A stretch of 11,630 bases of DNA, from contig JAJYZU010000026.1 in NCBI GenBank assembly GCA_021799755.1, positions 1 to 11,630 on the forward strand, written 5' to 3'. The position numbers and the translations under genes were made by a program. The stretch comes from Thermoplasmata archaeon (GTDB lineage: Archaea > Thermoplasmatota > Thermoplasmata > Thermoplasmatales > Thermoplasmataceae). The notes under the pieces were generated by a model that was not told the DNA's origin, ran no database searches, and saw nothing but the letters and a program-made list of their open reading frames with translations. Below, piece after piece: positions 6,097 to 11,630 of the stretch. The stretch's first letter is position 1, and each line of letters starts with the position of its first letter.

Positions 6097-6942
6097 AGAT
6101 TTTAGAATTCCGGTAGCCATCTGCTTGTTGGCATAGCTTCCGTATTCGTCCTCTGTTACCGCGATCAGGCCAACTGTCACATCGCCAAAATAATCAATCT
6201 CCTCCTTGAGGATCTGCTGCAGGGGTTCATTCCCGATGCGGTTGTATACCCTGAAGCAAAGTATTCTCTTCATAATCTCCTCCCCTATTCCCGTGGCAAC
6301 AACCGCCCCATTTTCTCCAGCGTAAAATCCCGATCCGATTATTGGGACATCGCCTACACGACCGCGAAGCATCGGCCATGATCCTCCCGTGGAAACTGCC
6401 GCAGCAAATTTTCCGTCGATCCTTGCAACTGCTCCCACCGTATCGTATTTGAGAATGCTGTTGATATTTACCTTCCTGATAAATTGCATAGTTTTAGGAT
6501 TGTCTTCCAGTGCCCCTGATCTGAGCTGATCCATCATTTTTTCCCATTTCTCCCTCGTTTCTGGAGTACCTGGATCATAATCCTCAAATCCCTTTGACCT
6601 GGCGAATGCGATTGCGCCATCGCCTGAAAGTACATTGTGCGGGCTATCCTGCATCACGGAAAGTGCCACCTTTATCGGGTTTCTCGTTCGTTCCAGGCCT
6701 ATCACTGATCCGAAATTTCCCTGATACATGACCCCGGCATCCATCTGGATGCTTCCATCAATTCTTGGATAGGATCCTGTCCCGGCATTGAATCTCCTGT
6801 CATCCTCCATTGCCGCTACGGCTTCCACAACCGCTTCAAGGGGGCTTCTCCTGAGGTTTATTCCGGCGCAGATTTTGTCGAGATCTGGACTCAGGGATCT
6901 ATCCGATCCTACACCTCCATGGATGAGAATTACGTTCTCCAT
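6082..6942 (-). CDS. Ntn-hydrolase asparaginase / isoaspartyl peptidase family (type 2)
   Basis: A 286-residue Ntn hydrolase of the plant-type asparaginase, isoaspartyl dipeptidase and glycosylasparaginase family. Such enzymes hydrolyse L-Asn or beta-aspartyl peptides and remove damaged isoaspartyl residues. The proenzyme cleaves itself just before a threonine that becomes the nucleophile, here Thr168 in YDTVGAVA. Asp precedes the threonine, as in glycosylasparaginases, rather than Gly as in plant-type asparaginases. Substrate-site elements are IHGG (7-10), NAGTGS (52-57), STGG (184-187), GRVGDVPIIG (194-203) and ATGIGEEIMK (216-225). No signal peptide is seen. Autoproteolysis would give chains of about 167 and 119 residues. 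A TATA element (minus, near 6962-6974) lies 26 bases before the ATG. Substrate preference cannot be read from the sequence. Confidence 0.9.
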   Translation of the reverse strand: MENVILIHGGVGSDRSLSPDLDKICAGINLRRSPLEAVVEAVAAMEDDRRFNAGTGSYPRIDGSIQMDAGVMYQGNFGSVIGLERTRNPIKVALSVMQDSPHNVLSGDGAIAFARSKGFEDYDPGTPETREKWEKMMDQLRSGALEDNPKTMQFIRKVNINSILKYDTVGAVARIDGKFAAAVSTGGSWPMLRGRVGDVPIIGSGFYAGENGAVVATGIGEEIMKRILCFRVYNRIGNEPLQQILKEEIDYFGDVTVGLIAVTEDEYGSYANKQMATGILKSEINI

Positions 6943-7054
6943 GAGTGAAGGATATTGTATGATTATTTATCATGATTGATTCCCTGATCATCGCCTTCTT
7001 TATCTCCCCCGGTATATATCGCCATTCAAAGCATGGACAGTACCATTATCCTGC
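6943..7054. promoter_or_regulatory. Divergent promoter region, asparaginase (-) and acylphosphatase (+)
   Basis: On the minus strand GATAAATAATC is centred near 6968, 26 bases before the asparaginase ATG at 6942. On the plus strand CCGGTATATATC is centred near 7015, predicting a start near 7040. Nothing else is seen in this gap apart from a short AUG frame discussed under rejected items. Confidence 0.5.
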
Positions 7055-7090
7055 GTGAAGTTTTTCAAAGAACAATACATCTCCTTAAGC

Positions 7091-7375
7091 ATGGACGATG
7101 AGAGTGACCGGTATGGCATCCATATACTGGTCTTCGGTACTGTACAGGGTGTAAATTTCAGGAGGAGTGTGAGAGATTACTGCCTTGCGCTTAATGTCAG
7201 AGGATGGGTACGAAACCTTCCGGACGGATCGGTTGAGGGAGAATTTTACGGGAACAGGAAGACCGTTAACCTGGTGGTGGATTTCTGCAGATCAGGAGTC
7301 CCAAGAGCTGTCGTCGAAGACCTTTCGGTCAGAAATATACCCTGGATTTTGTATGAGGGCTTCCAGATCAGGTGA
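7091..7375 (+). CDS. acyP: Acylphosphatase
   Basis: A 94-residue enzyme that hydrolyses carboxyl-phosphate bonds such as those of carbamoyl phosphate and 1,3-bisphosphoglycerate. The family signature is clear: GTVQGVNFRR with catalytic Arg24, then GWVRNLPDGSVEGEFYG with catalytic Asn42, on the usual ferredoxin-like fold. I chose ATG 7091 because it gives the usual family length. An in-frame GTG at 7055 would add 12 residues and lies nearer the TATA element at 7011-7020, so it remains a real alternative. It stands alone on the plus strand, diverging from the asparaginase gene and converging on the threonine ammonia-lyase gene with only two bases between stop codons. Confidence 0.92.
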   Translation: MDDESDRYGIHILVFGTVQGVNFRRSVRDYCLALNVRGWVRNLPDGSVEGEFYGNRKTVNLVVDFCRSGVPRAVVEDLSVRNIPWILYEGFQIR

Positions 7376-7377
7376 GT

Positions 7378-8613
7378 TCAGTTCGACTTCAGCACTGTGA
7401 ATCTGTACCCAAGTGTCTTCAGTTTCTCTGTTAACCTGTCCGCATGTTCCTTTCCCCTCACATTCACGGTGAAGGTGACGGACTGGTAACCCACAGGGGT
7501 ATCCTCATTCAGGTTGTCGACTTCTGCATGATAGATGTTCCCTCCCGCTTCAGAGATCAGAGATGCAATGCGATACAGGGTTCCGGGCCTGTCGGGTATC
7601 TTGAAATCTATCCTGACCAGATCCCATTCCCTGTGCATGGACTTGAAAATTATTTTTGACAGCAGGAGAAGATTTATGTTGCCCCCGGACAGAACTATGA
7701 CGACGTTTTTTCCTTTCACATCTATCTTGTTCTCCATCAGTGCAGCAAGGCCGCTCGCTCCTGCGGGTTCCACAACGGTCTTGTTTCTTTCCAGCATCTT
7801 GAACAGGGCTGTTGCAATCGATTCATCGCTTACTGTCACGATCCGATCGACATATTTTTTCACAATCTCGAATGTCATGTCGCCCGGATACCTTATTGCT
7901 ATACCGTCTGCTATGGTATCCCCGCTGACGCTTGATACAATCCTCCCTTCTTCCAGTGATTTCTTCATGGAGTCCACCTTCTCAGATTGAACCCCTATTA
8001 TCTTTACAGTCGGCTTGATTTTCTTGGCAGCTATTGCTATACCGGATATCAGACCGCCGCCTCCAACTGGCACCACAATAATGTCTGCATCAGGCACCTG
8101 ATTCATGATTTCCTTGCCTATGGTTCCCTGTCCTGCAATGATCCATCTGTCATTGAAGCCGTCGATAAATGTCATATTCTCCGTTCTTACAAGATCAATA
8201 CAGTACTCCCTGGCCTCGTTATAGTCCTTCCCATGAAGTATAATCTCTGCTCCGTAGCCCTCAACTGCATTTATCTTTGCAGGGGTCGTGTATTCCGGCA
8301 TGATTATTTTTGCCTTCACGTTTATCATCTTGGCTGCATATGCAACGCCCTGTGCATGGTTTCCGGCACTTGCTGTTATGACCCCGTGATCTTTCTCGTC
8401 CTCTGTAAGATGGCTCAGCTTGACTATTGCTCCCCTGGCCTTGAAAGATCCTGTCTTCTGCATATTTTCCAGCTTAAAATATACCCTGCATCCGAACTGT
8501 TCACTGAAGCCCTTTGATAAGTCCACTGGTGTGACGTTTATAAGCCCGTCCAGAATTCTTTCTGCATCGAGTATATCATTGTAGTCGGGAAGTGATTTAT
8601 TCTGTGATGCCAT
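7378..8613 (-). CDS. ilvA: Threonine ammonia-lyase (threonine dehydratase) with C-terminal ACT domain
   Basis: A 411-residue PLP enzyme converting L-threonine to 2-oxobutanoate and ammonia, the first committed step to isoleucine or a catabolic route. The PLP lysine is Lys58 in KTGSFKARGA. SAGNHAQG is at 82-89, the phosphate-binding glycine loop GGGGL at 184-188, and VLSGGN at 307-312. Residues about 331-406 form an ACT domain (RIDFKIPDRPGTLYRIASLISEAGGNI), so allosteric control by an amino acid is likely. I placed the start at ATG 8613, which gives the normal family length. A longer reading from 8742 would overlap the divergent oxidoreductase gene and run through TATA-like sequence. A TATA-like element near 8635-8646 fits a leaderless start. 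The symbol is tentative, as biosynthetic and catabolic forms look alike; no isoleucine pathway gene is adjacent. Confidence 0.92.
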   Translation of the reverse strand: MASQNKSLPDYNDILDAERILDGLINVTPVDLSKGFSEQFGCRVYFKLENMQKTGSFKARGAIVKLSHLTEDEKDHGVITASAGNHAQGVAYAAKMINVKAKIIMPEYTTPAKINAVEGYGAEIILHGKDYNEAREYCIDLVRTENMTFIDGFNDRWIIAGQGTIGKEIMNQVPDADIIVVPVGGGGLISGIAIAAKKIKPTVKIIGVQSEKVDSMKKSLEEGRIVSSVSGDTIADGIAIRYPGDMTFEIVKKYVDRIVTVSDESIATALFKMLERNKTVVEPAGASGLAALMENKIDVKGKNVVIVLSGGNINLLLLSKIIFKSMHREWDLVRIDFKIPDRPGTLYRIASLISEAGGNIYHAEVDNLNEDTPVGYQSVTFTVNVRGKEHADRLTEKLKTLGYRFTVLKSN

Positions 8614-8709
8614 TGGGAGGATATTTATAAACCCGTATTTTGAACTTTTGACACGGTCATTTGTAATCCCACTGGACAAGGTTAAAACCCCGTTATTGAT
8701 CCAGTAACC
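8614..8709. promoter_or_regulatory. Divergent promoter region, threonine ammonia-lyase (-) and oxidoreductase (+)
   Basis: Minus-strand TTCAAAATACGG is centred about 26 bases before the lyase ATG at 8613. Plus-strand GGTTAAAACC (8680-8689) is centred about 26 bases before the oxidoreductase ATG at 8710. A stronger TATA-like element ATATTTATAAA at 8621-8631 lies too close to the lyase ATG to serve it, but could give the oxidoreductase gene a leader of nearly 60 bases. The assignments are inference. Confidence 0.4.
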
Positions 8710-9684
8710 ATGAATTTTGGCGTCATCGGGTTGGGGAATCATTCCATAAACAGGGTGTTGCCTGCAATCAGCAGAAGCGGAAACAGAATAAAATCTGTAT
8801 TTTCAAGGAGCAGCGAAAAGGGAAGGAGGATTGCGGATACATACGGTTCAAAGTACTACCAGGACCTCGGCGATCTCCTTCGTTCCGATATAGATTCCGT
8901 GTACATTGCATCACCAAATTCCCTGCATTTTGAACATGCAAAGCGATCTCTCGAATCAGGAAAAAACGTCCTTCTGGAAAAACCCATGACCCTTAACAGC
9001 GGAGATTCACAGAAACTCTGCGATCTGGCTGAGAGAAATGGACTGAAGCTGGCAATAGGATTCCACATGAGGTTTCATCCCGCTCTGGACCTTGCGAAAG
9101 AGATACTGGAATCCGGAAAGCTTGGAGATGTAACCTTCATGTCGGGTGGATGGTCATCATCATATTCATCGCGTTCTTCAGATCCTGACAGAATGTGGTG
9201 GGAAACGCCGGAGATGGTTGGCGGAGGTTCGGTTATGGGAACTGGCGTGCATGTCATAGATTCAATGAATTATATTCTGTCATCCTATCCAGAAACTGTT
9301 CACGCGACTAGATTGCCGGAGAGGGAGATTATCGATTCAACCTCTCACATTGTACTCAACTACGGGGGAAGAATTGCAAGCGTTCTCTCGTCAAGAAAAA
9401 TCCTGGTTCCTGACAACAGCCTCTACATATTCGGAGAGGATTCCACCCTTGAATGCCAGGGAATATTCGGTACCGAGATCAGAGGAAAGGTCGTCGAATC
9501 CGGGAAATTGATAAAAAGTTTCAGGGGAGGCAGCCCCTATGTTGAGGAGATCATCGATTTCGTTCGACTGGTATCCGGCGGGAAAAGCAGGATAGCCAGA
9601 GGCAGAGATGGACATGAAGTGGTCAGAATCGTAGAGGCTTCTATTTCCTCTTCGATCACTGGAGAGATGGCAAGACTTTCATGA
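8710..9684 (+). CDS. Gfo/Idh/MocA family NAD(P)-dependent oxidoreductase
   Basis: A 324-residue dehydrogenase of the glucose-fructose oxidoreductase/inositol dehydrogenase/MocA family, which oxidises or reduces sugars, inositols and related polyols. The N-terminal Rossmann domain opens with GVIGLGNHS (residues 4-12). The catalytic-lysine motif EKP is at 90-92 (Lys91), and the C-terminal substrate domain has GGGSVMGTGVHVID (171-184) with probable catalytic His181. Length is typical. The cofactor choice and sugar cannot be read reliably. It stands alone on the plus strand. Its TGA overlaps the TGA of the convergent peptidase gene in a TCATGA palindrome. The ATG was chosen because it opens directly into the first beta-strand and has a TATA-like element at leaderless distance. 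Confidence 0.9.
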   Translation: MNFGVIGLGNHSINRVLPAISRSGNRIKSVFSRSSEKGRRIADTYGSKYYQDLGDLLRSDIDSVYIASPNSLHFEHAKRSLESGKNVLLEKPMTLNSGDSQKLCDLAERNGLKLAIGFHMRFHPALDLAKEILESGKLGDVTFMSGGWSSSYSSRSSDPDRMWWETPEMVGGGSVMGTGVHVIDSMNYILSSYPETVHATRLPEREIIDSTSHIVLNYGGRIASVLSSRKILVPDNSLYIFGEDSTLECQGIFGTEIRGKVVESGKLIKSFRGGSPYVEEIIDFVRLVSGGKSRIARGRDGHEVVRIVEASISSSITGEMARLS

Positions 9685-11529
9685 TTTGGATGTGAAGTGC
9701 CCTACCGTTTCCCTTATCTCCGTTTCCTTGTGTTTTCTTTCCAGTATTCCGTGACCTTCGCGAGGGAAAGAAATCATCCTCACTTTCTTTCCCCTGTCCT
9801 TCAGGGCCCTGTAAAACTGCAAAAACTGACCGATGGGAACTTCGGGATCATCCCTTCCATGTATGAGAAGAACCGGTGCTGAGACCTGATCCACATAGCG
9901 CAGTGGAGAAAATTTCAAGTACCGGTTATAGGCATATGGTTCCTCCTGGTAGTACTTGGCATCCCAGGACGGGATATTTGAAGTACCATGGAAGCTGATC
10001 CAGTCTGCTATGCCAAAAAGCGCCGAACCTGCTTTGAAGATATTGCTCTGAGTCATTGCCCATGCTGCCATAAATCCCCCGTATGATCCGCCGGTAATAT
10101 AGATTGCATCGGTTTCTATAATTCCATTATCTTTCAGGTATCTGATTCCGTCCATTATGTCCTGGAAGTCTGAACCGCCCATATCCCCATGATTAAGTTC
10201 CGCGTATTCCCTCCCCCTCCCCGTGCTGCCCCTGTAGTTGGGTGCAAACACGCTGAATCCTGCACTGAGGAAGACGGATGAATAGCTCGCGAATTGCTGG
10301 AAATAACATGCGGTTGGCCCGCCATGGACCTCCACAATTAGCGGATCCTTCGGGTTATTCTGCATCAGATAACCATAGATCTGAGTGCCGTCCGATGATT
10401 TCCAGTTTATTTTCCTCCCCTTTCCGTTGAATGTTTTTCTCTTTGTTCCTGCATTTTCAGAAGTAACACGGATCGGGTCTTTTTCTCTTCCAAGAACATA
10501 GATATCGTATGGATTTTCCCAGGAGCTGAATGTCGCAAAGATTCCCTTATGCGAGGGGCAGACCACAGGACAGTAGCCTGGAAGGAGACTGCCTGCACGT
10601 TCCCATACCATTCTCAGAGTTCCGTTCTCAATTTTAAATATCTGCGAGAGATCTTCCTTTCTGGCCACTACATAAAAATCGGATCCGAGCCTGGAAACGG
10701 ATGAAAATGATCGGTCTTTGCTTTCAGTGAAGGTATTCAGCTTGCCTGAATTGAGATCATAAATAACAAGATCACCGCTAGTGACGCCCCTGTCGCTCCA
10801 GATTCCAGAAATAAAAGCAAGATCTTTGCATTCTGCGTCAAATTTTGGGCCTGATACCTGTATCTCGCTGTCATGGAATATTGTGCGTCGCGTTCCTTCC
10901 CTCATGTCATATATCTCCATGCGGTTGGAATACCATGAGTTTTCGTCAGGCGTGTCAGATACCACTGCGGCCACAAGGTCTTTGCGGGCATCGAATTCCC
11001 AGATTTGAACGCCGGATGATATCCTTGAAAGGCCATTCCCCGGAGAATATTTCCATATTGAATAGAACCTGGGGTTCTCTTCTATCCTTGCCTCATCATA
11101 ACCATCCTCAAATTTTGCCTTCTCTGTCTCATCCATGGGGTCCTGCATTGAAATAATCATATCTGATCCATGCCACCGGAGGTCTGAAATCAGATCACCG
11201 AACATCGTCTTCTCTGGAATGTTTGAGTTTGCAAAATAGGTGTAGATATAACTCTTCTTCCCGGAATTGTAGAGGAGCGCGAGTTTCTTTCCCTCTTCAT
11301 TGAATGAGAGACGGGTGGCAGTGCACTTTGGAAAATGGTCATTTCTGATGACCTCATTCCTGCTCAGATCAACAATCTTCAGATCGAATCCAGAATCTTT
11401 CCTGTCTTTGAATGTGTTCTTCACGGCGTATGCGAGCAGATCTCCATCCATGGTCACGTCATATGTGCTAATTGATTTTAGGTTCAGATATTCTCCCAGC
11501 TCCTCCTCGAACTTCGTCTGAGATTCCAT
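9679..11529 (-). CDS. S9 family serine peptidase, acylaminoacyl-peptidase-like
   Basis: A 616-residue prolyl-oligopeptidase-family (S9C-type) peptidase. The first ~370 residues have the repeating beta-strand pattern of a beta-propeller, which in this family limits access to small peptides. The C-terminal ~240 residues are an alpha/beta hydrolase. Oxyanion-side motif HGGP is at 402-405 and NYRGSTG follows. The nucleophile is Ser482 in GGSYGG, the acid Asp561 in HGRDDPEVP, and the base His593 in REGHG. Relatives release N-acylated amino acids or short peptides and work in peptide turnover. No signal peptide is seen, so it is probably cytoplasmic. ATG 11529 was chosen; an in-frame TTG lies two codons upstream. 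A TATA-like GGTTAATAAC is about 26 bases upstream. The exact specificity is uncertain. Confidence 0.93.
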   Translation of the reverse strand: MESQTKFEEELGEYLNLKSISTYDVTMDGDLLAYAVKNTFKDRKDSGFDLKIVDLSRNEVIRNDHFPKCTATRLSFNEEGKKLALLYNSGKKSYIYTYFANSNIPEKTMFGDLISDLRWHGSDMIISMQDPMDETEKAKFEDGYDEARIEENPRFYSIWKYSPGNGLSRISSGVQIWEFDARKDLVAAVVSDTPDENSWYSNRMEIYDMREGTRRTIFHDSEIQVSGPKFDAECKDLAFISGIWSDRGVTSGDLVIYDLNSGKLNTFTESKDRSFSSVSRLGSDFYVVARKEDLSQIFKIENGTLRMVWERAGSLLPGYCPVVCPSHKGIFATFSSWENPYDIYVLGREKDPIRVTSENAGTKRKTFNGKGRKINWKSSDGTQIYGYLMQNNPKDPLIVEVHGGPTACYFQQFASYSSVFLSAGFSVFAPNYRGSTGRGREYAELNHGDMGGSDFQDIMDGIRYLKDNGIIETDAIYITGGSYGGFMAAWAMTQSNIFKAGSALFGIADWISFHGTSNIPSWDAKYYQEEPYAYNRYLKFSPLRYVDQVSAPVLLIHGRDDPEVPIGQFLQFYRALKDRGKKVRMISFPREGHGILERKHKETEIRETVGHFTSKS

Positions 11530-11548
11530 TATCAAGTATGCGAAACAA

Positions 11549-11560
11549 AGTTATTAACCA
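11549..11560. promoter_or_regulatory. TATA-like element upstream of the S9 peptidase gene, possibly shared
   Basis: Minus-strand TGGTTAATAACT is centred about 26 bases before the peptidase ATG at 11529. The element is nearly symmetric and also lies about 21 bases before an ATG on the plus strand at 11576, so it might serve both directions; the plus-strand use is weakly supported. Confidence 0.4.
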
Positions 11561-11575
11561 TTGATATGGCGAAAA

Positions 11576-11630
11576 ATGGAGAGGATTAAATGGAGGCGCG
11601 TGGTCTTCTTTGAACCTGATCAGAGAACTG
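11576..11630 (+). CDS. Possible start of a divergent gene, cut by the window edge
   Basis: An ATG at 11576 opens a frame of 18 codons (MERIKWRRVVFFEPDQRT) that runs off the right edge without a stop. It lies about 47 bases from the divergent peptidase ATG, in the same layout as the two other divergent gene pairs here. The reading is too short to recognise, and an open frame of this length could occur by chance. Confidence 0.3.
   Translation, partial: MERIKWRRVVFFEPDQRT

Noticed and set aside
7033..7101. A 22-residue AUG-initiated frame overlapping the acylphosphatase start, possibly a regulatory upstream frame.
   Set aside because: The TATA element at 7011-7020 predicts transcription starting near 7040, after this ATG, so it would not be on the mRNA. 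No ribosome binding site or conserved peptide feature is visible.
7987..8517. A 176-codon open frame on the plus strand opposite the threonine ammonia-lyase gene.
   Set aside because: It is fully antisense to a conserved PLP enzyme, and its Cys/Leu/Tyr-rich composition is that expected from a shadow frame.
8614..8742. A longer N-terminus (43 residues) for the threonine ammonia-lyase.
   Set aside because: It would overlap the divergent oxidoreductase start by 33 bases and translate through TATA-like sequence. The family length fits the ATG at 8613.
1..11630. CRISPR repeats, insertion sequences, attachment sites, toxin-antitoxin or defence genes.
   Set aside because: I looked for regularly spaced repeats, transposase motifs and terminal inverted repeats and found none. 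The tRNA-Gln 3' end shows no nearby duplicate that would indicate integration. All genes read as intact housekeeping or metabolic functions, apart from those cut by the window edges.

Overview
The window looks like chromosomal DNA of an archaeon, most probably a member of the Thermoplasmatales or a close relative. The archaeal signs are direct: sn-glycerol-1-phosphate dehydrogenase (ether-lipid backbone), a class I (archaeal-type) CCA-adding enzyme, a homomeric NAC protein, a YchF-type GTPase of the archaeal form with a TGS domain, and a tRNA-Gln without encoded CCA. Placement in Thermoplasmatales is inference. It rests on moderate GC, frequent AGG/AGA arginine codons, AT-rich TATA elements about 26 bases before start codons (a leaderless pattern), and a surface protein ending in one membrane helix plus a basic tail.

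Layout. Bases 1-319 hold the end of a membrane-anchored surface protein, followed by a T-rich terminator. Bases 446-1204 (+) encode a WalJ/YycJ-like metallo-beta-lactamase-fold nuclease. Next come tRNA-Gln(UUG) and, 16 bases later, a 64-residue beta-grasp sulfur-carrier or ubiquitin-like protein ending in Gly-Gly. On the minus strand, converging on it with no gap, lies the NAC-cca operon (3218 to 1555). Upstream of that is the minus-strand cluster egsA, UPF0179, ychF-like GTPase (6057 to 3362), then an Ntn-hydrolase asparaginase/isoaspartyl peptidase (6942 to 6082). An acylphosphatase (+) diverges from the asparaginase and converges on an ACT-containing threonine ammonia-lyase (-). A Gfo/Idh/MocA oxidoreductase (+) diverges from the lyase and converges on a large S9 acylaminoacyl-peptidase-like enzyme (-). 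A possible further gene starts on + at the right edge.

How the genes fit together. The left half is rich in translation functions: tRNA, CCA addition, nascent-chain chaperone, a ribosome-associated-type GTPase, and a sulfur carrier that could serve tRNA wobble-uridine thiolation. The right half is metabolic: lipid backbone synthesis, Asn/isoaspartyl and peptide turnover, threonine deamination and an NAD(P)-dependent sugar-type oxidoreductase. The genes are very tightly packed. Three convergent pairs meet with gaps of 0, 2 and minus 6 bases, and the divergent gaps hold little more than paired promoters.

I see no insertion sequence, CRISPR array, prophage or defence locus. The most interesting observations are a tandem duplication of a four-cysteine module inside the uncharacterised UPF0179 protein, and the tRNA-Gln(UUG) gene joined to a sulfur-carrier gene.
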